Shown here: positions 53,622 to 63,479 of the stretch, one piece after another
How the letters are laid out: the number at the start of each line of letters is the position of its first letter
How positions within the stretch are numbered: position 1 is the first letter of the stretch
NCBI GenBank assembly: GCA_022606425.2
Contig: JAHDVF020000577.1
Location: 310,001 to 374,000, forward strand
Source: Lepidostoma basale
Taxonomy: Eukaryota; Arthropoda; Insecta; Trichoptera; Lepidostomatidae
DNA length: 64,000 bases
Reading direction: 5' to 3'
Translations under genes and position numbers: made by a program
Notes under the pieces: model-generated
What the model saw: the letters and a program-made list of their open reading frames with translations, nothing else
Databases searched by the model: none
Told to the model about the DNA's origin: nothing

Positions 53622-53862
53622 GTAGAATATCGAACGAAGAAATGTAAGGCAGATGATTGCATCATAAGTAAAATTAAAAAAGGATCCCTGAGATGGTTTG
53701 GACATATGGAACGAATGGACGAGAGAATAATGGTTAAAATGTTGTATTCAATCAATGTGAGTGGAAAGAGAAGTTGTAGAAGACTAAGGAAAGCGTGGCA
53801 TGACCAAATTAATCAAATACTGAATGGCGGGCACATTCGAAGTCGACAGAATCGACGATCAT
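53622..53862 (+). mobile_element. LINE-A variant, C-terminal fragment
   Basis: YRTKKCKADDCIISKIKKGS, LRWFGHMERMDERIMVKMLY and KRSCRRLRKAWHDQINQILN, open from 53619. Same subfamily as 20962-21286. It ends at RSRQNRR and joins a SINE1 scrap. Confidence 0.85.
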
Positions 53863-53899
53863 GAATGCACTTACCACTTGGCCACGAAGTTCGTCAATT
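53858..53899 (-). mobile_element. SINE1 head scrap
   Basis: Minus strand: TTGACGAACTTCGTGGCCAA, GTGGTAAGTGCATTC. Confidence 0.55.
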
Positions 53900-54089
53900 G
53901 TAAGAACACGTTGGTCATACATTCTGCGTTTCATACATTGGAGAATGTTGATGTCAAAGTATTTATTCGGATTGCCATATGCAGCCCACTCAAGATCGAT
54001 TCTCCTCTAAAGCTTAACAGTCTGGTAATCTCTGGAGAGTAAAATGTTGCGGTCGAGAAATGTATATTATCATATTTAATATATATAAG

Positions 54090-54290
54090 GTTCCCACCAC
54101 CACCCGAGACTGTTATAGGACGCAGCGACGCCCTTTCGTCAGTCTCGCTGCACTATCTAGACCTGTTCCTTGTCCATCCGGGACTTACGTTTATTTAATT
54201 TAGCCTTTTCTTGTCATCAATCAAAATGATGACAGACCACATTTAATCTATTCTTTTAACCTTATATATCTCCCGCGCGGCCTCACATCT
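54090..54290 (+). repeat. repeat K, copy 1
   Basis: TTATAGGACGCAGCGACGCC, TTTCGTCAGTCTCGCTGCAC, TCCATCCGGGACTTACG, GACCACATTTAATCTA. Shared with 57905-58060 and 60345-60520. GC-richer than the flanks; probably part of a larger unidentified retroelement. Confidence 0.7.
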
Positions 54291-54544
54291 CTTTATTATT
54301 AAATAAAATCAGAAGTAAATACTATATAAAACACACCTTAAATTAGTAAAAAAACACATTAAAATTATATAAAACACACATTAATACACAATACACAATA
54401 GGACAAATATATAACAAACTAAATTTTAAAACAGGAAGAAGATAGTGTATGAGGGAGGCGGGAAAATGTTAAATAAGAATGAATAAATTGGGATGGGATG
54501 GATGGAGGACATATCATATTGAATAAAAAAATATTATCAAATTA

Positions 54545-54740
54545 ATTAATACGAATGAAAACGTCTATTTTCTAGAAATTTGATTATAGTTTATGGGAAT
54601 GACTTGTTTCGCCATTATAATGCATTATCATAATATAAACTGTACGTAATTATACAGGCATAATATAAACTGTAGTAGAAAACAGGAGTTATCATTCATA
54701 TTCATTTTATATAATAAATATGGAGTTATACATCATTACT
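54545..54740. repeat. HP-1 hairpin
   Basis: CGAATGAAAACGTCTATTTT and GTAGAAAACAGGAGTTATCA arms. The loop starts GACTTGTTTCGCCATTATAA, and a TATAAACTGTA direct repeat lies inside. Confidence 0.65.
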
Positions 54741-54821
54741 CGATAAACGATAGATATTATTTGTTAAAATTTAATAAACTGTTCAATTAAATTCTCGTAT
54801 TTTTATTTCACGTGACATTTA

Positions 54822-54980
54822 TTATTGTAACACCTGATGATGTCAACATAGGTTAACGAAACAGTCGTGTAAAATAAAAATACAATTTTGATACATACGA
54901 CAAAGTTTATTTTATTTAATAGTTAATTATGTTAATGTATCATAGTGTTTCGGCCAAAACAATGGACTATTTAGTTAAAA
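54822..54980 (+). repeat. HP-4 unit with hammerhead-like motif
   Basis: CTGATGA (54834-54840), T, GTCAAC-ATAG-GTTAAC, GAAA (54858-54861), then ACAGTCGT in place of the palindrome. The unit continues to TCATAGTGTTTCGGCCAAAA and GGACTATTTA. Core boxes intact, stem III decayed. Confidence 0.7.
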
Positions 54981-54984
54981 TTTA

Positions 54985-55115
54985 ATAGTCCTGTCACGAA
55001 AAATAAAAATAAAATAATAATAATTATGATACCATTATTAGCGTTTCAAAATTTTAACAGTTAATAATGTTGAAGTTTTTAATGTTTCGGCCAAAATAAT
55101 TGACTATTTAATAGA
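54985..55115 (+). repeat. HP-4 unit lacking its ribozyme, starting at the GTC
   Basis: Begins CCTGTCACGAAAAATAAAAA and runs through TATGATACC to GTTTCGGCCAAAATAATTGA. The unit starts essentially at the predicted cleavage point, with nothing of the motif upstream. Confidence 0.6.
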
Positions 55116-55139
55116 GATACTTTAAATATTAAATAATGT

Positions 55140-55250
55140 TCAAAACTGTTAAATAAAATAAATTTGTTTTACGTATCACTATTGTATTTTATTTTACGCG
55201 ACAGCTGTTTCGTCCACCTATGTTGACATCATCAGGTGTAACAATAACTG
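55140..55250 (-). repeat. HP-4 unit, minus strand
   Basis: Holds the hammerhead-like motif at 55196-55250, followed on the minus strand by AATACAATAGTGATACGTAA and the TTTAACAGTTTTGAA end. Confidence 0.7.
55196..55250 (-). ncRNA. hammerhead ribozyme-like motif, intact core
   Basis: Minus strand: CTGATGA (55235-55229), one T, GTCAAC-ATAG-GTGGAC stem II with one mismatch, GAAA (55211-55208), the perfect palindrome ACAGCTGT, C, then GCGT. All invariant bases present. Close stem I pairing (ACAC with GCGT) has one mismatch. Confidence 0.6.
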
Positions 55251-55339
55251 TTACTATTTTTATTATTATTATGTTCTTTTATTATTATAATATATTTTCC
55301 AATTTTTAATTTATCTTTAATATTTTCTCCTTTAATAGT

Positions 55340-55455
55340 AGCTAATCCTTATTTAAATTAAAATAATGAGGTACCTAACTCAACTCCAGCAAGAACTTCA
55401 AAATTATATCAAATTAATTATTCAAATTGACATAGGAACAAATACACATAAAGGT
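55340..55455 (-). mobile_element. body fragment of the LINE-A-tailed retroposon
   Basis: CTCCAGCAAGAACTTCAAAA and TTATTCAAATTGACATAGGA match the AT-rich body at 36240-36310. No LINE-A tail here. Confidence 0.6.
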
Positions 55456-55487
55456 TCGAAAAATCACGAAAATTTGACATTTGAAAT

Positions 55488-55556
55488 ATTATTGTAACAC
55501 CTGATGATGTCAACATAGGTTGACGAAACAGTTGTCGCGTAAAATAAAATAAAATT
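55488..55556 (+). ncRNA. hammerhead ribozyme-like motif, intact core
   Basis: CTGATGA at 55501-55507, one T, a perfect 6-bp stem II GTCAAC-ATAG-GTTGAC (55509-55524) and GAAA (55525-55528). ACAGTTGT follows, self-complementary allowing G-U, then C55536. The following bases GCGT match ACAC upstream with one mismatch. The ATTGTA at 55491 could lengthen stem I in relatives that keep TACAAT downstream. Confidence 0.62.
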
Positions 55557-55650
55557 GTGATACATAAAATAAAGTTATTTAATTTAACAGTTTATAATGT
55601 TAAGGTATCATAGTGTTTCGGCCAAAACAATGGACTATTTAATAATGTTT
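55557..55650 (+). repeat. HP-4 unit, 3' part
   Basis: TACATAAAATAAAGTTATTT, TTTATAATGTTAAGGTATCA, TAGTGTTTCGGCCAAAACAA. Continuation of the motif at 55488-55556. Confidence 0.65.
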
Positions 55651-56212
55651 TAAATTCAAAAAGTATATCTTTATGTAAAGATATTTTCAACAACGATTAA
55701 TCGGAAAAGAATGTCATATCACTACATTGTATGCGTTCAGCGCACTTTACTGGAGATTAGAACCAAAAGAGCAGAGGTATAATGAGGTGTCGGAGCAAAA
55801 CGGCCACGGGTGCATACGGCCTTTAATAACCGTGGGGGTTCATGCAGCTACCAAGATGGGACCTTAGCACGAACCAGAGAGCCTCGCAGGAACTTTTCTT
55901 AAAATCCTCACAGCTTGGCGCTTCACACGACCGAAGGCTGCCCGCTTAATTGAATCAATTAATTTTGTTTAATGTCTCGCTATAAATTTCGCGGATTGAA
56001 CATTATTTTTAATATCGAAAATGCGTTGCTAATAGTCCTCTTCGGGATGAAGAAAACTAAGATTGTTATGTTTCAAGATGAATTCATTTTAACCAACAGC
56101 TATTCCGTGGAATGGTCAATGAACTCGATCGATTCTAATTTATGATATTACGAAAAAACTTTGTTTTTAAAACATTTTTGGATAATGACATATTATGATA
56201 TATACAAGTAAT
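55651..56212. other. no gene recognised
   Basis: 55740-55960 is GC-richer and unique (e.g. GGCCACGGGTGCATACGGCC). No open frame with signal. Confidence 0.4.
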
Positions 56213-56378
56213 ATATACAAGACGTGTGTGCGTCCTATAATGACATATGAAATAGAAACGAGAACTGACACCATCAGAACAAAAAATCTCCTAAGAACCA
56301 TAGTAATGAAGACTCTCCGATCCGTTGCGGGAACGACACTCCGAGACAGAATAAGAAATTCTGAAATAAGAAAGATCT

Positions 56379-57155
56379 ACAAGTCCTGGTGAATCGTATG
56401 TATGAGGTATGCATGCGAAATGATCTGATGATGAATGTTAATAAGTCCAAAGTAATGATTTTTGAAAAGGAAGAAACCATGACAGTCTGCAACATTAGCG
56501 TGAATGGTGAAAACTTGGAGCAAGTAGTTGAGTTTGTGTATTTAGGTAGTATGTTTACAAAAGATGGGAGAGTGCAGAGGGATATTGAAAGAAGGGTTAG
56601 GGCAGGCAACAAAGTGAATGGTGCACATAAAGTTGTCATCGCAAACAAAAACCTATCCAAAAAAGCTAGAATGGCAGTGCACAATAGTGTTCTTCTACCG
56701 ACCCTTATGTATGGAAGCGAAGCATGGAACTGGCAAAGGAAGGATGAAAGTAGAATAAATGCAGTAGAAATGAGATCTCTTAGACGAATGTGTGGATACT
56801 CTGTGTATGATAGAGTGTCGAATGAAAATATAAGAAGTGAATGCAGTGCGAATGATGGTGTCATGAACAAAATAATGAAAGGATCATTAAGATGGTTTGG
56901 ACATATGGAAAGAATGAATGAAGAAAGAATGGTAAAAAATATATATGTTAATGATGTTAATGGTACCAGAAATAGAGGAAGACCGAGGAAAACGTGGCAC
57001 GATCAAATAAATCAAATATTGAATGTCGGCCATGTGAGGAGTCAGAGAAATGTTGAGGAAGCGAGATAAATATGTCAGGAAAGAAAGGTGTGGCAGTCCA
57101 TTCTTTCTGCCTACCCCTTCGGGGAGACGGCGTGATGGTTAGTTAGTTAGTTAGT
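56379..57155 (+). mobile_element. LINE-A nested in LINE-C
   Basis: 777 bp, flanked by AGAAAGATCT at 56369-56378 and 57156-57165. It starts at the LQVLVNRMYEVC codons and ends GGCGTGATGGTTAGTTAGTT, the best view of the family's 3' terminus. Confidence 0.95.
56380..57069 (+). CDS. LINE-A ORF, C-terminal 229 codons
   Basis: Open from the truncation point: QVLVNRMYEVCMRNDLMMNV, KSKVMIFEKEE (RT motif 6 region), EFVYLGSMFTKDGR (thumb boundary), MYGSEAWNWQRKDESRINAV, WFGHMERMNEERMVKN, RNRGRPRKTWHDQINQIL. About 30 bp are deleted after HVRSQR compared with the long copy; the stop TAA follows VEEAR. The catalytic YADD lies upstream and is absent. Confidence 0.9.
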   Translation, partial: QVLVNRMYEVCMRNDLMMNVNKSKVMIFEKEETMTVCNISVNGENLEQVVEFVYLGSMFTKDGRVQRDIERRVRAGNKVNGAHKVVIANKNLSKKARMAVHNSVLLPTLMYGSEAWNWQRKDESRINAVEMRSLRRMCGYSVYDRVSNENIRSECSANDGVMNKIMKGSLRWFGHMERMNEERMVKNIYVNDVNGTRNRGRPRKTWHDQINQILNVGHVRSQRNVEEAR

Positions 57156-57390
57156 AGAAAGATCTGCATTGTGGAAAACGTCGTGCGATGGGTAAGACTG
57201 AGAAGACGCTACACGAGAGAGCATGTGGAAAGAGCATGTTCTGAAAGAGTGATAAATATAGCTGCAAATAAAGTACCAACAGGAAATTGACCTGCAGGAA
57301 GACCACCTAAAAGATGGCGAGACAGTTGGACATCTGCATCCCAGGAACAGGGTCCGAGAAATAACAGGACACAGTCCTAAATAAAACTGA

Positions 57391-57659
57391 AGAAGAAGAC
57401 ATATTTCACTATTCTAGGGCATTCTATGAAAGTATCTGCTTACAGATATACTAAATTGAATAGAGAAAAAGTTGTTTGTAAGGTAGTAATAATAATTAAC
57501 ATTTAATTACACAAAATGTATATTTTGATTACACCACCAAAAATGTATACATATTATACATATGCGTTAGAAAATTTTTAAGGTGAAAAACAACTCAAAT
57601 TTAAATAATTTGATATGAACCAATTTATTTGTAGTGTAGTATTATTAAAAATAATTTGA
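57391..57659. other. AT-rich, no gene
   Basis: Nothing recognised. Confidence 0.4.
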
Positions 57660-57905
57660 AAACACATATTTTGTTTTTACACTACTTTATTGTTTTAACG
57701 AACGAACCGGTTTGACTCCCACCGGAGCTTCGTCAGGGTTATAGGAACTTTGTTATTGATATTCAAAAAAGAGGACAATTTGTCTGTTAAACTTTTAACA
57801 CCTGCCAAAATGTCCTCTTGAAAATATGTTTTAACTATCAATAAGAAAGTTTCTGTAAACCTGATGTTCGTTAAAACAAATAAAATGCTAAAAAAACAAA
57901 ATATT
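57660..57905. repeat. HP-9 hairpin, hammerhead-like
   Basis: Outer arms ATTTTGTTTTTACACTACTT and the decayed mirror at 57860-57905. Left motif (minus): CTGACGA, A, G, CTCC-loop-GGAG, TCAAAC, CGGTT: the first box is intact (N=C), but GAAAC is changed to CAAAC. ACCGGT is retained. The right motif is mostly lost. Confidence 0.65.
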
Positions 57906-58060
57906 AAAGTGACTTCACTCGTGCACTCCCTAGGCCCGTCCCCCGTCCATACGGGACTTACGTTAAAAAATTAATAATAATAATTTATGTATATTTGCCA
58001 CCAAGGGGGACCCAGACCACATTTAAGCTACGCTACTCTCCCTCGATGTCGCGCCGTACA
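57906..58060 (+). repeat. repeat K, copy 2
   Basis: CACTCGTGCACTCCCTAGGC, CCGTCCATACGGGACTTACG, CCAGACCACATTTAAGCTA. Confidence 0.65.
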
Positions 58061-58194
58061 CACATAGCAATACAACAGCAAAAGAAAATACACAATTGAT
58101 ACATAAATACCATGTAAAATTGTCATCATCAATAATAACAACTTATAAATAAAATCTTCAAACGATTATAATTACCGATGCTATGTCCATGCGA

Positions 58195-58390
58195 ACAGTA
58201 GGAACAGTGACTACATTATTCACAAAGCTCTGCAGGTAGAAGATGGAAGGAGACAGGGTCGGCCTGCAACGTGAATGCCCACAGTCAAGAAATACCTTAA
58301 AGCGCTGCGGCTGGACAGCAGGATGATCCAGGACCATGAAGCTTGGCGAAGGCATATTATGAGATCCGGCCCCAAGTAGCGAGAAATAGC
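58195..58390 (+). mobile_element. LINE-F, 3' end
   Basis: NSDYIIHKALQVEDGRRQGR, PAT then a stop, MPTVKKYLKALRLDSRMIQD, HEAWRRHIMRSGPK. Preserves the HEAWRR ending missing at 47440-47670. Confidence 0.75.
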
Positions 58391-58650
58391 TGAGGAAAAA
58401 AATAAGATTTTGATTACTGATTTATAAATAATTCAGTTTCGTTCTTTGGCTTATTAAATATATGGTTTTGTCTTACTTATATGTGCTTTGCTTAAGTTAG
58501 AGACAACATTAATAGTTCGATAAATCTGTTTTAGCACCCAAAACACATAACGTTTTGAAAACGAAAAGAAATTGAAAATGAAGAGTGTGTGTCAAATAAA
58601 GTAATTTTTAATTTATTCTATATACGCCATACTTTGTGTTGTTATGATGG
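58391..58650. other. AT-rich, no gene
   Basis: Nothing recognised. Confidence 0.4.
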
Positions 58651-58872
58651 TTTATTTTTATTTTTATACACTTTGTATATACAACACTTTTATTAAAAAA
58701 TTAGATTATATTGACATCTTTCGGATCATGTAAACAACAACAATTTTATTATATTTCTATAAATATGTATCTTTACTGATGAAGAACTGTTTATCCGAAA
58801 CATGTCAATATAATTTTATTTTTGAATAAAACTGTTGTATATACAAAGTGTGTAAAAAAGAAAAATAGTTTT
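58651..58872. repeat. HP-10 hairpin, hammerhead-like remnant
   Basis: Arms TACACTTTGTATATACAACA and TGTTGTATATACAAAGTGTG. Right arm: CTGATGA then a weak stem, TCC, GAAA, ACATGT, C, AATATAA; the left arm has lost the first box (ATCCGAAAGATGTCAATATA). Confidence 0.65.
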
Positions 58873-59702
58873 TTTTTTTAATTGTTAAATTTTTTTTCAG
58901 TTATTCCACTAAATTATGCATGTGCTCTTGTTTTATTATTTTAAAGAAATATAAAAAATATTTACTCAAATAAATCTCCATTTGAGACAAGTACTTTAAT
59001 ATAAATTTTCATTATATAATAAAAGACAATAATTTATGAGACCAGAAGATAATAATTTGATAATTATTATGTACCTATAACACAAAATTGTTATGTGCGT
59101 CCAATACTGATTTTTTTGCTAGAATTACAAACCTTCAAAAATTTTGAACTTTGAGAAGTAAAATATTTTCTAAAACTCTTTCCAAATTCTGTTGATATGA
59201 AGTCGAGAAAGAATTCATATTCCCAGCGCTAGTTCCATGAGCTCGACTATCAACAAAGTTCTCCCTCCCGAGATATACTATCGTGAATATTTTAGTAGCA
59301 GTTAGCAAAAGTATTGTCTCTGTCCCCCCCAAGCAAGCGAATATTGAAACAAAGATTTTTCTTCTGTAACAGATAAGGATGGTCATATTTCATCCGCCAC
59401 ACGATAAATTAAGTTCTTACGATAACAACAAACTGTTTCTGCAGCTCCCAGGCCTGAGTTGCCCCGCTTACACAGTCAGTTAATGGTCTTTACTTGGAGA
59501 AGTCGTAAGGATAATTTGATAAATACGATAAATTGCAAATTATTAAAATAAGTTGCTTTAACAATAAACGATTAATTGCATTTATTGCCTATGTCAAAAG
59601 TAATAAACTATAATCACATGTAAAATGTTTTTGAATTTAATATACACAATACAAGTGATTAATTTACAAAATAAAAATAAAAATCAAAATCTTTAAAAAA
59701 TG
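58873..59702. other. no gene recognised
   Basis: 59130-59480 is unique with an 83-codon minus ORF lacking motifs. Confidence 0.4.
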
Positions 59703-60056
59703 ATCAATATACTCTATGTGTATGATGTAATATCGTCAAATGTAAATATAAGGAGTGAATGAAATGCGAATGAAAGTACGAAAAAAGGGTCATTAAGGTG
59801 GTTGGATACATGAAAATAATGGAACTTAAAAGGAACTAGAATTAAAGGAAAACTGAGAGAAACGTGGCACGATGAAATCAACCAAATTTTACTAATTGTC
59901 GGCCACGTAAGGCGTCGGAGAAATCGACGTGCGTGCATGACACTATGTATGAATGTATAGGAGAGAAGTATGTCAAGACAGAACAATGTGGTGGTCCATT
60001 CTAGTGGCTACTCCTTCAGAGAGACGGCGTCAAGATTAGTTAGTTTAGTTAGTAAA
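59703..60056 (+). mobile_element. LINE-A, 3' end, degraded
   Basis: ATACTCTATGTGTATGATGT (VYD codons) to GAGACGGCGTCAAGATTAGT. Several deletions; the WFGHMERM codons are corrupted. Confidence 0.75.
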
Positions 60057-60059
60057 ATA

Positions 60060-60125
60060 TTTGATAATGCTTTGGAATGACGAAATATGTCATTCCCATA
60101 AATTATAATAAAAAATTTAAAATAC
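60060..60125 (+). repeat. HP-1 half unit
   Basis: TTTGATAATGCTTTGGAATG, ACGAAATATGTCATTCCC. Confidence 0.6.
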
Positions 60126-60159
60126 GCATTTCCCACTATACGAGTATGTACCGTACCTA

Positions 60160-60245
60160 TAATAATAATAATAAATTGGATAATTTATAAAGCGCCATTT
60201 TTATGAATTGCTCATCTCAAGGGCGCTGTAGAAGATGCTCCGTTT
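60160..60245 (+). repeat. repeat R1, short copy
   Basis: AAAGCGCCATTTTTATGAAT, CATCTCAAGGGCGCTGTAGA match the start of R1. Confidence 0.6.
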
Positions 60246-60344
60246 TATCAATCTTAATGTTTTGGTGTATTATAATCTATTGTATAATGTATTAAAATGT
60301 GTACCTAAATTTTCATTTATTCAATAAAGTACAGCGGGACACAG

Positions 60345-60520
60345 AAGGAAAACTTAGTAGATTAAATGTGGACTGGTACCCCCTTGGTATTGCTATTTTT
60401 CTTTAAATTTTAGACACGGATGGACCGGGGACAGTCTCAGGGAGTGTACGAGCGAGGCTAACGAAAAGGCGTCGCTAGGTCCTATAATAACCTAGGGTAT
60501 GTGGCGGGAACTACTATGAT
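60345..60520 (-). repeat. repeat K, copy 3
   Basis: Minus strand: TTATAGGACCTAGCGACGCC, TTTTCGTTAGCCTCGCTCGT, GGTCCATCCGTGTCTAAA, CAGTCCACATTTAATCTA. Confidence 0.7.
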
Positions 60521-60571
60521 CCTGTTTAAAAAAAAACTTTTAGAAAACGGCGTTTTCATTTGCATATATTG

Positions 60572-61336
60572 TTCTTCTTCTTCTTCCTCAGACTATTCCC
60601 GTCTACTCCTGGACAAAGACCTCCTCCATTTGCTTCCATGTCACTCTGCCCTGTGCAGACTGCATCCAGGTTATTCCGACGTGTCTGTTCAGATCATTCT
60701 TCCACCGTAGTTGCACTTCTCTTTGCCGTCCACGGTCTCCAAGTCAGCAGTCTTCTTGTCCACTTTTCATCTGAGCTTCTGGCTACGTGACCTGCCCATT
60801 GCCATTTTAGAGTCACCACCCGGTGGATGATGTCAGTGACCTTTGTTTTTTCTCTCACCGTATCGTTTCTGACTCTGTCTCTTATACTTATTCCTAATAT
60901 GGCTCTTTTCAAGGCTCTTTGGGTGACTCGTAGTTTTTCGGTACTTTGTTTGGACAATGTAACAGTTTTAAGACCAAAAGTACTGACTGGCAGAACGCAG
61001 GCACATAAACTTTTCGTTTCAGGTTGATCGGTGTTTTCTGGTTTTTAATGATGTAACTCATGTTTCCGAAAACTGACCAGCTTAGTCCTATTCTTCTTTT
61101 TAGCTCTGCGGTTTAGTTATCTCGGCCCAATCGAATATTGTGTCCCAGTTATGTATATTCTTGGACATTCTCAATTCTGTTGCCGCCCACGTTGATTTCA
61201 AGCCTTTCCGCGCCCATCACCTTGGTTTTTACCAGGTTCATATTCAAACCTACAGATTTGGACACATCGTTTAGTTCTTTCAGCATTTCAGCTAGTTCAT
61301 CCGGAGTGTTGCTCACGAGTACGATGTCGCTCATTG
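60572..61336 (-). mobile_element. LINE-B, longest copy
   Basis: 765 bp on the minus strand. Pieces: MSDIVLVSNTPDELAEMLKE...VKTKVMGAERLEINVGG (61334-61149; just after the RT catalytic box), then EKLRVTQRALKRAILGISIR...HRVVTLKWQWAGHVARSSDE, KWTRRLLTWRPWTAKRSA (60957-60694), then VTWKQMEEVFVQE-like codons and the (GAA)n tail at 60572-60590. The frame changes at least twice. ATATATTGTT occurs on both sides (60565, 61355), a possible but unproven duplication. Confidence 0.9.
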
Positions 61337-61895
61337 TTATTATTTGTATGTTTATATATTGTTATTATTTATATTTTTTTAATCTTATTTATTGGCATAA
61401 AAAAATGAATGCTACGATGTGATACCTGCCTAAGAATGCATTCAATATAAAATGGATCTCGCATTACACTCCACCCCGCGGCGCCCCGGCCGCTGCTACC
61501 CCGGTATGAAATTTATTTTATTGCCTTCCTTACGACAACAGTTAAATGCCCATTGAGGCACGCACGGGGTGAGATTAAGCAGTCAATAAGCAAACTGTAT
61601 GTAGTTGTCACTGCTTTATATTCGCGATCATATTTGCATACCGATAACACGGGGGAACGTTCGCAGCCTTACGCACTTAGTTTCCAGATAATTAATTTTA
61701 CATTTTAACGTTCGCAAGAAAAATAATTATTTCGTACACCAACACAGAGGATAGTAATGATGCTTGGAAATAATACGCATTTTATTACTTATATATAACC
61801 TGACTACCTATCACATTTATTTATTTATTGATAATTTACCATTAATACTGGGGTAACCCGTTCTAGGGAGGCATGTCATGAGAATCAAAACTAAA
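61337..61895. other. no gene; GC-rich patch and SINE1 scrap
   Basis: 61470-61505 is GC-rich (CCCGCGGCGCCCCGGCCGCT). 61801-61886 holds GACTACCTATCACAT and CATGTCATGAGAATCAA of SINE1, separated by about 50 bp of other sequence. Confidence 0.45.
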
Positions 61896-62203
61896 AACTA
61901 ACCAACAATCACACCGTCTTTTCAAAGAGGCAGGCAGAAAGAATGGACTGCCACACTTTTATTTCCTGACATACTATTCTCGCATCCTCAACATTGATAC
62001 ATCGTGTGATGCACGCACGTGTTTTTCTCCGACTCACTTGACTGACTTCCAATATTTGATTTATTTGATCGTACCACGATTTCCTCGGTCTTCTTCTATT
62101 TTTAGTTCCATTTACATCGTTAACACATACTTTTTTATCATTCTTTCTTCATTCATTCTTTCCATATGTCCAAACCATCTTAATGTTCCTTTCATTATTT
62201 CAT
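61896..62203 (-). mobile_element. LINE-A, 3' end
   Basis: Tail AACTAACCAACAATCACACC, AGGCAGGCAGAAAGAATGGA through CATATGTCCAAACCATCTTA. Frameshifted. Confidence 0.8.
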
Positions 62204-62204
62204 G

Positions 62205-62265
62205 GGAATCAATATATAGATAAAATAAATTGTATACAGTAATTGCGTTCAAACGAGCGCAAATA
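62205..62265 (+). mobile_element. SINE1 variant 3' end
   Basis: GGGAATCAATATATAGATAA, AAATTGTATACAGTAATTGC: same alternative end as 6431-6660. Confidence 0.55.
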
Positions 62266-62299
62266 TATTTCACTGCCAATTTATATTTCCCTCTAGCCT

Positions 62300-62430
62300 A
62301 GCTTTTGGTAATGTCCTAGCAAAACGAAGCAACACTCCCATTAAATATAATAAAATTTTTAGATATCTGGCATTTTTATAAATAATTTATGCATAATATT
62401 TTGTTCAAGAAACAATAAATAAAACATGTT
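62300..62430 (+). repeat. HP-1 half unit, degraded
   Basis: TTTTGGTAATGTCCTAGCAA, AACGAAGCAACACTCCCATT, TTGTTCAAGAAACAATAAAT. Confidence 0.5.
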
Positions 62431-62705
62431 TTAATATGTTTACTCCATATTAAGCTTTAATATATATATTTTTCTGTTACAAGCTTTTTTATTTTAATTT
62501 TTTTAATTTTTTTTTTTTTAATTTATCTTATTAACAAAAAACAGTTCTTATTTTAATTAATCTTATTAACATAAAACAATTCTATAGAAAACAGAAATTA
62601 AAAGAGGTTACGTGCCATCATTGAAATTCGTCATTATGAATTCATAAAAAAATTGTTTTAATGGAATTCCACAATGTTAACGCCTTAAGTTTATCTAAAA
62701 TTAAT
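62431..62705. other. AT-rich; hairpin-flank block
   Basis: 62655-62705 has GGAATTCCACAATGTTAACG and TTAAGTTTATCTAAAATTAA, shared with 27390-27445. Confidence 0.5.
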
Positions 62706-62955
62706 AGTTAAAATGTTGTATACACGCAGTGTGCGTAGAAATAGAAGCCGTGGATGACCAATAAAAACATGGAATGACCAAATTAATCAAATACTAGAAG
62801 GCGGCCATATCCGAAGTCGGAAAAATCGACGAGCGTGCATGTTACGATGCATAAATACAGAGAAATCTCGAGAGGTATATCAGGACAGAACAGTATGGTA
62901 GTACTCTAGCTACTTTTGCGGAAAACGGAGGGATGGTTCATTAGTTTTTCTAGTA
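62706..62955 (+). mobile_element. LINE-A variant, 3' end
   Basis: TTAAAATGTTGTATACACGC (VKMLYT codons), GACCAAATTAATCAAATACT, AATCGACGAGCGTGCATGTT, GGAGGGATGGTTCATTAG. Belongs with the 53622 subfamily and supplies its 3' end. Confidence 0.75.
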
Positions 62956-63479
62956 CTTAATTAATGAATTTCTTTCATGCAGTACCATTTGTTTCACATG
63001 GCTGTATACCGTTACGAGTATAGGTTATTATTTCGTTACTGCTCGCTACGTTGTTTATATTCAAGTGCAGTTGAACGTCTTAAGAGGGAATTTCCATTCT
63101 CGGCATCCTTCTATACCCCGAGGAGTATAATGGTACAGCATGCAGCATCCAAATAATCTGCGATACTGATCTCGAGGCATGCCCGATTCACTTGGCGCTA
63201 AAGACTCCCAACGTTCGCCGCGCAAGCCCAATGCATTCATTTAATAAGGATGCATGCCGAATATTTTTATTAAATTCGTGTGTTTACTTTATCATTTTAA
63301 ACACACAATTGCATATAACTCACATTTTTAGTAGTTAAGATTTATTTTGTTTTATTTCTTAAAATCTTATTTAATCAATTGCTTATGGTGGTGTTTTATA
63401 ATCCAAAATTTTAATTATACCTTTGTTATCTGTTTTGGGTATTATAAATTCTTAGTAGAAATTCATTATAAAAATAATA
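62956..63479. other. no gene recognised
   Basis: 63080-63250 is less AT-rich and unique; the rest is AT-rich. Confidence 0.4.

Larger units (their letters stand above)
56213..57390 (+). mobile_element. LINE-C, C-terminal end, split by LINE-A
   Basis: The left part 56213-56378 encodes YKTCVRPIMTYEIETRTDTI, RTKNLLRTIVMKTLRSVAG, LRDRIRNSEIRKI. The right part 57166-57390 continues in frame with CIVENVVRWVRLRRRYTREH, a stop, PAGRPPKRWRDSWTSASQEQ, and a GAAGAAGAAG tail. The interruption is a LINE-A with target duplication. Confidence 0.9.

Noticed and set aside
54822..55650. Complete Penelope-like element
   Set aside because: No RT or GIY-YIG endonuclease coding was found around any ribozyme-like unit in the window.
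56274..56870. 198-codon minus-strand ORF
   Set aside because: Antisense to LINE-A and LINE-C coding; no motifs.
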